A DNA stretch of 21,264 nt, from IMG/VR virus record IMGVR_UViG_3300034198_021293, positions 1-21,264 of that record; one strand, 5' to 3'. The number at the start of each line of letters is the position of its first letter. Within the stretch, counting starts at the first letter, position 1. This document shows positions 6,206 to 13,284 of the stretch, in pieces. This DNA is from a virus. A program made the translations under genes and the position numbers. The notes beneath the pieces were generated by a model, which saw only the letters and a program-made list of their open reading frames with translations, searched no databases and was not told where the DNA came from.

Positions 6206-7672
6206 TTATTTAGTAATAATTATCACCTGTCCTCCAGTTGCAACCGTAACTGGATAGCTAGCATTGTCTGGGTAAGAATAATAAGATATTTCAGTATTTG
6301 GTGTGGCGGGAACAGGTTGATTGCCTCCTGGACCTCCAGGTAGTGAAACCCCCAAAGCAGATGAAGCATTACCAGCAACCCATGCTGAATAAGTTGCTAC
6401 TGGATATGTTGGTGGATTATATGTGGCTACAGTTGTTGGATTGTAAGTAGCAGTAGGATATGTTGGTGGATTATAATTTGCTATTGGATATGTCGGTGAG
6501 TTATACGTAGCAGCAGTTCCAGCTACTGTGTTATATGTAGCAGGAGTTCCTGCATTATAGGTAGCAGCAGTTCCAGCTACTGTATTATATGTAGCTGCAT
6601 TTCCTGGATTATAATTTGCAGTTCCAGGACTATAATAAGTTACATGAGTTACTGTATATGTTCTATAATCTGTTTGAGTTTGATAATAAAATGGAACATA
6701 ACTGGTAGTAGTGCTATAATTAGTTGTTGGAGCAGTATAAGGACTAGCAGGTCCAGTTCCTGTATTATAGGTAGTATATGCAGTTGATTGACCTGGATAA
6801 GATGGATAGGTTAAAGTATCTATGAAAAAAGCTGAAGTTGCAAAATCTGCTGTATAAGCTTTTACTGAAATAGTTCTAGAACCAGTTGTCGCCTTTCTAT
6901 AATCTTGATATATATTGTCCGAAGCTAAAGATAATGTACCAAGAATAGCAGTAAAAAAATTATCTAATACAGTGTTAAAAGCTGTACCAGCCTGAATTTG
7001 ATCTAGCCAATATTTTAATCCACTTTCATCAGGTGCTCGATTCAAAACATAACAAACTGTACCGCTATATGTTCCAGATTGGATCTGATATGTTCCAGTA
7101 CCTGCCTCACCATAACTCCCATACGATTGGTTAAGAAAAGAACTAGAAACAGTTCCAGTTCCAAAAGTATAACCATATTTTGCATAAAAAACATTATACG
7201 TTGCCACAGTTTGACTATATGAAAACTGATCATAGGTAGCAGTTGTTGTGCTAGAATATGTATTGTAAGTATCTACTGGTGGATTATACGATGAAACAGT
7301 TCTAGGATTGTAAGTAGCTGTAGGATATGTTGGTGGGTTATATGTAGCAACTGTTCTGGGATTGTAAGTAGCTGTAGGATATGTTGGTGGGTTATATGTA
7401 GCACCAGTTCCAGCTACTGTGTTATAATTTGCAGTTCCAGGTGTTTTATTATAAGTTGCTGGAGTAGTAGAATTATACGTAGCAGCAGTTCCAGGTGTTG
7501 TATTATAAGTTGCTGGGTTACCACCAGAACCTGTACCACCTGTACCACTTACGTAAATATTTTGTTTACCATAATTCATAGTAAATGTTCCAGGAGCATT
7601 GAACGTCTGTGTTCCTACTCCTGTCGCACGCCAAGTTTTTTCTAATTCAAATTTACTTCCACCGATTGGCAT
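6206..7672 (-). CDS. Tyr-Asn/Pro repeat virion protein with a DUF4214-like segment (likely fibre or adhesin)
   Basis: The 488-aa protein starts with a non-repetitive head, including FNAPGTFTMNYGKQNIYVSG (24-43) and a Gly-rich stretch. It then has two arrays of short units ending in TYN or NYN, at residues 54-160 and 350-428, with the recurring longer unit YNPPTYPTATYNPRTV. Between the arrays lies a different region with VLNRAPDESGLKYWLDQIQA (209-228) and AFNTVLDNFF (231-240), which matches the DUF4214 pattern of large adhesins and S-layer-like proteins. The tail is Gly/Pro-rich (LPGGPGGNQPVPATPN) and ends GGQVIIITK. Composition is extreme, dominated by T, Y, N, P, A, G and S. The gene is last in the fibre run and directly precedes the hydroxylase, which makes it the natural candidate substrate. 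A role in host attachment is inferred from position and composition only. Confidence 0.75.
   Translation of the reverse strand: MPIGGSKFELEKTWRATGVGTQTFNAPGTFTMNYGKQNIYVSGTGGTGSGGNPATYNTTPGTAATYNSTTPATYNKTPGTANYNTVAGTGATYNPPTYPTATYNPRTVATYNPPTYPTATYNPRTVSSYNPPVDTYNTYSSTTTATYDQFSYSQTVATYNVFYAKYGYTFGTGTVSSSFLNQSYGSYGEAGTGTYQIQSGTYSGTVCYVLNRAPDESGLKYWLDQIQAGTAFNTVLDNFFTAILGTLSLASDNIYQDYRKATTGSRTISVKAYTADFATSAFFIDTLTYPSYPGQSTAYTTYNTGTGPASPYTAPTTNYSTTTSYVPFYYQTQTDYRTYTVTHVTYYSPGTANYNPGNAATYNTVAGTAATYNAGTPATYNTVAGTAATYNSPTYPIANYNPPTYPTATYNPTTVATYNPPTYPVATYSAWVAGNASSALGVSLPGGPGGNQPVPATPNTEISYYSYPDNASYPVTVATGGQVIIITK
6389..6625 (-). repeat. C-terminal Tyr-Asn repeat array of the 488-aa protein
   Basis: It encodes residues about 350-428: units such as GTANYNPGNAATYN, TVAGTAATYN (twice) and YNPPTYPTATYNPTTVATYN. 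The DNA shows the same words, for example repeated minus-strand TATCCAACATATCC-like blocks, and resembles the array at 7193-7513 so closely that recombination between them is plausible. Confidence 0.85.
7193..7513 (-). repeat. N-terminal Tyr-Asn repeat array of the 488-aa protein
   Basis: It encodes residues about 54-160, including two consecutive copies of YNPPTYPTATYNPRTV (93-108 and 111-126) with almost identical DNA (48-54 nt period). The units TVAGTGATYN and GTANYN recur in the C-terminal array, so one array probably arose by copying from the other. Confidence 0.85.
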
Positions 7673-7675
7673 TTA

Positions 7676-8770
7676 TTAGCTCGCGTTCTTTGCTGATAAT
7701 GATACTATGTAGGATGTTCCGCCATTATATGTTAAAACATTCCAAACATCTACCGCATTTGCCGTAGTAGTTTGTGGTGGAACAGTACCACCTGCATATT
7801 TAGATGTTGCTGGCCAAGTAATTGTTCTACCACCTGTAGCATCCTGTGTTGTTGTAATAGTAAAATAAAAAGCTTTACCAGCAGGAGCATTAGAAAATGT
7901 AAATGTTGTATTACTACTTAGTGTTAAATTAAAGAAGTTAGAAGTCGATAAATCAAGTGTTGTTGATGTAGTGGATACTGTTGTGTTTGAAATAAATTCT
8001 GAATATGCTTTAAACGCAGGAGCTATAAGATAATTATTAGCAAAAGCTACGTTAGAACTATAACCAGCAGTTGTTGCTGTTACACGTCCATAAGCATCTA
8101 CTGTAACAGATCCTATATTATACGATCCTGCTCCAACACCTCCCGTTGGAAGAGTCAAGGTAATAGCGCCAGTATAAGGACCAGAACCAGATCCAGATAC
8201 CAAAATATTACTTGCATTGGCTGTTGCTACCGAACTAACAGCAAACGAAGTTCCACTAAATGCATTAGTAACACGACCATAAGAGTCGATAGTAATAGTT
8301 GGATTGGTATAACTACCTGCAGGACTTGGACTTAAAGTATTAAGAGAAACTGTTGGATTTTGTGCAGTTCCAGTAAGTGATAATGCGCCACCAGTACTAA
8401 ACGAAAGAACAACATTTGACCAGTAAACATTGCTACTGCCACCCGATGTTAATACTTGTCCATTAGAACCGTAACTGCCATTGGCAGACATAGCATTACT
8501 GAATACAACATTACCATTAAATGTCATTGTATTAGAAAATGCATAAACTGCATAACCATTAACTCCAGGAGCAGGAGTTTCCCAATAAAGACCACCTGAA
8601 CTATTTGCTTTTAATAGCTGCGTTTCTCCACCAACTGCACCATTAGCTATCAAAACAGTAGTATTTGTGAAAGTAACATTCGTATTCAATACAATAGAAG
8701 TTGTATTGGCTATGAAACTATTACCTACAGTATGGATGCCGTTTTTTACGACAAAATCTTTACCAGCCAT
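7676..8770 (-). CDS. Fibre-like virion protein, paralogue of the next gene upstream
   Basis: The 364-aa protein is built as an N-terminal module (GKDFVVKNGIHTVGNSFIAN, then TSIVLNTNVTFTNTTVLIAN), a Ser/Gly/Asn-rich beta-repeat middle (SGGLYWETP, GSYGSNGQVLTSGG, TITIDSYGRVTNAFSG) and a C-terminal module. The last contains STTLDLSTSNFFNLTLSSNT and TITWPATSKYAGGTVPPQTT and ends in TYNGGTSYIVSLSAKNAS. It shares all three modules with the 370-aa protein encoded just before it. Similar C-terminal modules are common in tail fibres of T4-like marine phages as I recall. The start is ATG 8770, 1 nt after the upstream stop. No catalytic motif is seen. Structural or fibre function is well supported; the exact virion position is not. 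Confidence 0.75.
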   Translation of the reverse strand: MAGKDFVVKNGIHTVGNSFIANTTSIVLNTNVTFTNTTVLIANGAVGGETQLLKANSSGGLYWETPAPGVNGYAVYAFSNTMTFNGNVVFSNAMSANGSYGSNGQVLTSGGSSNVYWSNVVLSFSTGGALSLTGTAQNPTVSLNTLSPSPAGSYTNPTITIDSYGRVTNAFSGTSFAVSSVATANASNILVSGSGSGPYTGAITLTLPTGGVGAGSYNIGSVTVDAYGRVTATTAGYSSNVAFANNYLIAPAFKAYSEFISNTTVSTTSTTLDLSTSNFFNLTLSSNTTFTFSNAPAGKAFYFTITTTQDATGGRTITWPATSKYAGGTVPPQTTTANAVDVWNVLTYNGGTSYIVSLSAKNAS

Positions 8771-8771
8771 T

Positions 8772-9884
8772 TTATTTTACGTCCTTTAACGAAAGAGAAG
8801 ATATATAACTTGTTCCGCCATTATAAGTGGTAAATGTCCAAATATCTATAGCGTTAGCAGTAGTAGTTTTTGTGGGAGTTTGACCATTTGGATATTTTGA
8901 AGTTGCAGGCAAAGTTACAATTCTTCCACCTGTACTGTCTTGTGCCAATACAACGTTGAAAGAAAACACTTTACCACTTGGAGGATTTGTAAATGCTAAT
9001 GTAGTATTTGATGACAAAGTAACATTAAAAAAGTTAGAAGTTGATAAATCTAATGTTGTTGATGCACTTGATGCTGTCACGTTTGACATATATTCTGAAA
9101 AAGCTTTGAAAGATGTAGCTGTCAAATAGTTATTACTAAAAGATACGTTAGAGGAAAATGCGTTTGTTCCTGCTGTAATCTTTCCTGCACTGTTAACAGT
9201 TATTTCTCCACCGCTAAATGTACTACTAGTGCCTATTGTATACAAATTTGCTAGATTTACGGTAACAGCATTATAAAAACCTGTGCTACTATTACCACCT
9301 GTACCAGTAACAGTAACTAATTGTGTGTTAGCAGAATTTATTGTTAAAACACCACCAGCTCCTGCAACCGATGCTGCAGTCACACGACCATATGAGTCAA
9401 CGGTCATAGCTGGTAATCCAAACTGTCCAGAAGGATCTGGTGAAATTGGATCTAAAGATACAGTTGGATTAGCGTTACTTCCTGATTTGGTTAAAGCACC
9501 ATTTGCAGTAATTGTATTTACTGGGCTAGTCCAATATGCGTTCGATCCATTATAAACAAGAATTTGGCCAGCTGTACCATAACTGCCATTTACTGAAATA
9601 GTATTGGCAAAAACTACGTTACCACCAAATGTTACTGTGTTGGAAAAAGTATAGATAGAAAGAGTATTTACTGTGGGAGGAAGTGTCTGCCAATAAAGAC
9701 CACCAGAGCTGTTTGAGGTTAAAACTTGATTCGCTTGTGGTGCAGATCCATTGGCTATAAGTGTAGTAGTATTTGTAAAAGTAACATTTGTATTGAATAC
9801 GATGCTGGTATTGTTGGCTATGAACGTATTACCAGCCGTATGGATACCATTGTTTACTACAAAATCTTTACCAGTGTAGACCAT
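8772..9884 (-). CDS. Fibre-like virion protein, paralogue of the next gene downstream
   Basis: The 370-aa product shares its N-terminal module (GKDFVVNNGIHTAGNTFIAN, then TSIVFNTNVTFTNTTTLIAN) and its C-terminal module (STTLDLSTSNFFNVTLSSNT, TLPATSKYPNGQTPTKTTTA, TYNGGTSYISSLSLKDVK) with the 364-aa protein at 7676-8770. The central region is more diverged, with only the PTVSLDPISPDPSG and MTVDSYGRVTAAS patterns in common. Tandem duplication followed by central divergence fits receptor-binding or spacer proteins. The ribosome binding site is purine-rich GGGAG upstream of ATG 9884. A degenerate late promoter lies at 9915-9922. It is the first minus-strand gene after the plus-strand cupin gene. 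Confidence 0.75.
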   Translation of the reverse strand: MVYTGKDFVVNNGIHTAGNTFIANNTSIVFNTNVTFTNTTTLIANGSAPQANQVLTSNSSGGLYWQTLPPTVNTLSIYTFSNTVTFGGNVVFANTISVNGSYGTAGQILVYNGSNAYWTSPVNTITANGALTKSGSNANPTVSLDPISPDPSGQFGLPAMTVDSYGRVTAASVAGAGGVLTINSANTQLVTVTGTGGNSSTGFYNAVTVNLANLYTIGTSSTFSGGEITVNSAGKITAGTNAFSSNVSFSNNYLTATSFKAFSEYMSNVTASSASTTLDLSTSNFFNVTLSSNTTLAFTNPPSGKVFSFNVVLAQDSTGGRIVTLPATSKYPNGQTPTKTTTANAIDIWTFTTYNGGTSYISSLSLKDVK

Positions 9885-9914
9885 GGTTCACTCTCCCTCA
9901 TGGTTATTTTCTTC

Positions 9915-9922
9915 TATTTATC
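9915..9922 (-). promoter_or_regulatory. Possible T4-type late promoter (GATAAATA) for the fibre pair
   Basis: Seven of eight bases match TATAAATA on the minus strand, 30 nt before the ATG at 9884. The element sits in the divergent spacer, back to back with the plus-strand cupin promoter at 9934-9961. The imperfect first base keeps confidence moderate. Confidence 0.4.
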
Positions 9923-9933
9923 AAAATAAATAC

Positions 9934-9961
9934 TTGACTTTCTAATAATTTAGAGTATAAT
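9934..9961 (+). promoter_or_regulatory. Sigma70-type promoter of the plus-strand cupin gene
   Basis: TTGACT (9934-9939) and a perfect TATAAT (9956-9961) are separated by 16 nt, directly upstream of the only plus-strand gene. It would be read by unmodified host RNA polymerase, so early or constitutive expression is expected, in contrast to the late-expressed structural genes around it. Confidence 0.72.
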
Positions 9962-9990
9962 TATATTGTAAAAGAAAAATGGAGTATGTT

Positions 9991-10341
9991 ATGATTGTCG
10001 ACAAGGGATGGGGTAAAGAAACTGTATTTGCTACTAACGAGTTATATGCTGGTAAGTTTTTAGAGTTTGCAAAGTCTGGTAGTAGAACCAGCATGCAGTT
10101 CCACAAAGATAAAGATAAAACTTTGGTGGTTATTGAGGGTGCATTTAAACTAACTCTGATTAAAACAGAAAATGCATCGTATGAAGAAACTATATTACGC
10201 AAAGGAGATGTTTTCAGAATATCTCCACTATTGCCACATCAGCTAGAGTCTCTTGAAGAAAATTCAACTATCATTGAAGTTTCTACTGCAGATAATGTAT
10301 ATGATACTTATCGAGTTATTCCTGGAGATTCACAGTTATAA
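9991..10341 (+). CDS. Small cupin protein (sugar isomerase-like), plus strand
   Basis: The 116-aa single-domain protein has the conserved cupin course: KGWGKETVF near the N-terminus, motif 1 region SRTSMQFHKDKDKTLVVIEG and motif 2 region GDVFRISPLLPHQLES, ending TYRVIPGDSQL. It resembles mannose-6-phosphate isomerase-like and sugar-nucleotide cupins. Motif 1 keeps QxH, as in phosphomannose isomerases, but the usual Glu is Lys or Thr; motif 2 keeps its His. The metal site may therefore be weakened and catalysis is uncertain. ATG 9991 was chosen over 9979 because GGAG lies 6 nt before it; 9979 lacks one and is only about 18 nt past the -10 box. The gene is the only one on this strand, has its own promoter, and abuts the convergent stop at 10342 with no gap. 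A role in sugar metabolism for surface or virion glycans is inference. Confidence 0.82.
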   Translation: MIVDKGWGKETVFATNELYAGKFLEFAKSGSRTSMQFHKDKDKTLVVIEGAFKLTLIKTENASYEETILRKGDVFRISPLLPHQLESLEENSTIIEVSTADNVYDTYRVIPGDSQL

Positions 10342-11043
10342 TTATGCAGCAAACGTACCAGTCGATGTAGCTATCTTTTCAACAGTATAATATGAACCAG
10401 CTAATGTATTAGCTGTACCCACACTTTGTGTTAAACGTAATCTCCAGTTAGCTGCAGAATTTGTTAAAACAGTAAATTCAAAGGCAAAGAAATGATTGAC
10501 AGCAGTTGTAAGAGTGCCAGTTGCAGCTGAGGCAACTGTAGTTGCACCCTGATCATAATAATAAGTTAATAATGGTGTATATGTTGCACCTGTAGCGGCT
10601 GTCATACCACCAGTAGCTGTTTGTCTTGAAAATCCTTCAAAAATGGTCGGTGCATTACTAAACAAATTAGTCCATGTAGCAGTTCCCACACTATTTTTTA
10701 GAAAATAAACTTGACCTTTAATTTGATATAATGAAGAAGCTTCTAATGATACTGAGCTTGGTGATGTAAAAACGTCTGCAATTGCATTACCAATAGCTGC
10801 TTGGCTGGTAGTTACTCGATATGTTTGTTTTGATGGAATATATCCACCACCCGATGTACTATTATATACAAATCCACCTGTTGAACTTATGATAGTATTA
10901 ACAGTTGAGTTACCAGTTGCAAATGAAGTAGTGTTAATTAAAAGACCACCAGTAGCCGAGCCATAACTGGTCGTACCCATGTTAACCTGAGTATCGACAT
11001 TGGCTGTGCCATAAATTCTTGTTCCACTTTGTAAATTAGCCAT
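10342..11043 (-). CDS. Putative virion structural protein
   Basis: The 233-aa product starts MANLQSGTRIYGTANVDTQV and has an Asn/Thr/Ser/Gly-rich N-terminal third with the NTTSFATGNSTVNT pattern also seen in the 1506-aa fibre (GNSTINTVVN). The remainder, from about residue 70 (PSKQTYRVTTSQAAIGNAIA), has alternating hydrophobic strands (LYQIKGQVYFLK, HFFAFEFTVLT, NWRLRLTQSVG). It reads as a compact beta-rich head domain on a fibre-type stalk. I do not recognise a named family. It follows the LamG-domain gene after 33 nt and ends abutting the convergent cupin gene. A structural or receptor-binding role is likely from context. Confidence 0.65.
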   Translation of the reverse strand: MANLQSGTRIYGTANVDTQVNMGTTSYGSATGGLLINTTSFATGNSTVNTIISSTGGFVYNSTSGGGYIPSKQTYRVTTSQAAIGNAIADVFTSPSSVSLEASSLYQIKGQVYFLKNSVGTATWTNLFSNAPTIFEGFSRQTATGGMTAATGATYTPLLTYYYDQGATTVASAATGTLTTAVNHFFAFEFTVLTNSAANWRLRLTQSVGTANTLAGSYYTVEKIATSTGTFAA

Positions 11044-11076
11044 CTATTTTTCCCATTTGTAATATTTAAAACATCA

Positions 11077-13284
11077 TTAAACTGGATGATTATACTCATC
11101 AAAAATATTATATACTTGAAATGTGCCATCGATTAATTGTCGTTGACCAATATTAGCAGAACCTTTATTAAAAGGACCATTGGTATTAAATGTAGCCGAA
11201 CCATTGTTTGTTACTGTAAAACCATTTGTGCTGCTGTCTGTAATAAAATTTGTTGAATTAATAACATTTAACAACAAACTCGTATTAGTTACATTAGGTA
11301 ACACTGAAAGCTGTGGAGTAAAGTTATTATTATATAAACCTGTTCCATTTAATATTCGAACATTGCTTAAATAACCACTGAATGTGTAATAATTTCCTGA
11401 AAATAAACTATTAGGATTATTTCCATCAGTTCCTATAATTGGTCTACTAGAACCTACGCTATATGATTGACTGTCAGATGTACTAGAGCCATATTGTACG
11501 CCATTTACAAATAATCTTGTTATACCACTAACTCTTGACACTGCATAATGATACCAAGTATTAAATGAAGCTGTAGGACCAGTTAAAGTAAAAACACCAT
11601 TAGTAAATGTTATTGTTTTATTGGTGTCAAGATAACAAACTAAATATCCTAAAATTGATGCAGTGCCGAAAGGACGAAAATCAATTGTTTGATATTGAAT
11701 ATTAGATATATTTGAATTTATATTAAACCAATATTCTATTGTAAAATCATTAGTACCAAATGCAAAATTACTTTGACCACCAAGTGTTAAAGACTGAGTA
11801 TAACCATCAAAACTTATAGAACCTGTTTGCAAACTCACTTCATCAAAAATGTTAGGTATTTGTAGCGTTCCATCTGAATTTAATCGTTGTACTGGCACAT
11901 TAGTTCCACTATAATTATATGATGAAAATGGTAATGGTGCTGTGTTTGAGTTTATTGCTGTATTGCCGTTTTTTGTAAATGTAGATGCAGTTACACTTTT
12001 ATCTACAAATTGGTTTGATTGACAAGTTAATAGTTTAGTATTAGCTACTGCAGTAAGCGGCACATTTGAAGGATTAAACGTAGTAATATAAAGTGCGTTA
12101 CCTATTACTAATCTAAAATTAGATATATAACCATTCCAAGTTTGTGATGAGTTATCGCCATATTGTCTGCCGATATTAACTGGAAAATTTACCACAGTAG
12201 GCGTTTTAACATTGCTAGCCACTGATAAACCGTTAACATATAATGTATTCGTACCACTACTACCAACTAATGCTACATGATTCCACACACTAGGCAAAAA
12301 AACTTGATTGGCAGAATTGACCACATTTGCACCAGAGTTACCATTTACGAAAAAAGATATTGAGTTGCTTGTATTTACGAATACCGAAATACCACTTGCA
12401 CCTGCAGACGCAGCTGCTGTAAGAGTAAAAATTCCCTGTTGCGAAGCACCAGTGTTTATTCCATATGCCCAACATTCTATTGTATAATCGCCAGATGATA
12501 TAGTATATGTTGAAACAGTAGTTAACCAATCTGGATTAGCACTATTAAAGTAATTATTATAATATCCAATTGGATTAAGCGGTGTTTGATTGGAAGATGT
12601 TGGCGAACCAGTTTTCGTAAAAGTAACGGGACTAGAGCTACTATCTAAAAAAGCAGCGTTTGATGGTACAGTAAAAGTATTAAGTAATACCGTTGTCCCA
12701 GCAATCGCAGTTGGTGGTAAAGTGGATGGAGTAAAGTTAGATTTATAAAATGCTGTTGTTGCACTATAACGAACATTACAAATTAGTCCATTAAAAAATG
12801 TATTGGCTGTGCCAACCCAAGAACCAACACACATTGTAGTATCAGTAGTTGTTCGTGCGGTTGAAGAAGTAACAATTGATACACCATTTATATAAAGAGT
12901 AAAAACACCGCTTGATCTTACAAATGCAACATGATACCAAGAATATGGGAGTATAGTATATGCTGTCGCGGCTGGACTAAAAAAATTAGCTGTATTATTA
13001 CGAACGCCCCATCCTGTGCCATTATAATAAACTTCAAAACCACTTGATGAACCACCTGCAAGAATACTAAATGGTGTAGCAGTATTTTGAGTAAATGATC
13101 TAAAATATACCCAACCTTCAATTGTAAAATCATTTGTACCAGGTGCTGTTACCGTTCCTTGAATATAATCAGTGCTACCATTAAATGATAAACTGCCAAA
13201 TGTAGAAGGAACATTTGTTAATTCATCAAATGACCCACTAACTTGCAAATTTCCATTAATATTCAAACGTGATGCTATTGCCAT
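11077..13284 (-). CDS. Virion protein with three LamG/concanavalin A-like lectin domains
   Basis: The 735-aa protein contains three copies of a Laminin_G_3-like fold, at about residues 28-205, 235-425 and 485-680. Each has the same signature: NDFTIEGWVYF / GDYTIECWAY / NDFTIEYWFN, then WYHVAFVRSSGVFTLYINGV / WNHVALVGSSGTNTLYVNGL / WYHYAVSRVSGITRLFVNGV, then a strand such as YLSNVRI followed by LYxxNFTP. These domains bind carbohydrates or proteins, so a host-glycan receptor-binding role is probable. A second motif occurs at the N-terminus, before domain 3 and at the C-terminus: LNINGNLQVSGSFDE, LNSDGTLQIPNIFDE and LIDGTFQVYNIFDE. ATG 13284 overlaps the upstream fibre stop by 1 nt (TAATG), so it is translationally coupled to the giant fibre and may sit on it. 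Confidence 0.85.
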   Translation of the reverse strand: MAIASRLNINGNLQVSGSFDELTNVPSTFGSLSFNGSTDYIQGTVTAPGTNDFTIEGWVYFRSFTQNTATPFSILAGGSSSGFEVYYNGTGWGVRNNTANFFSPAATAYTILPYSWYHVAFVRSSGVFTLYINGVSIVTSSTARTTTDTTMCVGSWVGTANTFFNGLICNVRYSATTAFYKSNFTPSTLPPTAIAGTTVLLNTFTVPSNAAFLDSSSSPVTFTKTGSPTSSNQTPLNPIGYYNNYFNSANPDWLTTVSTYTISSGDYTIECWAYGINTGASQQGIFTLTAAASAGASGISVFVNTSNSISFFVNGNSGANVVNSANQVFLPSVWNHVALVGSSGTNTLYVNGLSVASNVKTPTVVNFPVNIGRQYGDNSSQTWNGYISNFRLVIGNALYITTFNPSNVPLTAVANTKLLTCQSNQFVDKSVTASTFTKNGNTAINSNTAPLPFSSYNYSGTNVPVQRLNSDGTLQIPNIFDEVSLQTGSISFDGYTQSLTLGGQSNFAFGTNDFTIEYWFNINSNISNIQYQTIDFRPFGTASILGYLVCYLDTNKTITFTNGVFTLTGPTASFNTWYHYAVSRVSGITRLFVNGVQYGSSTSDSQSYSVGSSRPIIGTDGNNPNSLFSGNYYTFSGYLSNVRILNGTGLYNNNFTPQLSVLPNVTNTSLLLNVINSTNFITDSSTNGFTVTNNGSATFNTNGPFNKGSANIGQRQLIDGTFQVYNIFDEYNHPV

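Noticed and set aside
7042-7233. Second minus-strand frame inside the repeat protein gene
   Set aside because: It is an out-of-frame reading of the repeat protein, without a start signal or recognisable domain.
9942-10202. Minus-strand frame opposite the cupin gene
   Set aside because: The plus-strand cupin has domain motifs, a promoter and a ribosome binding site; the antisense product has none.
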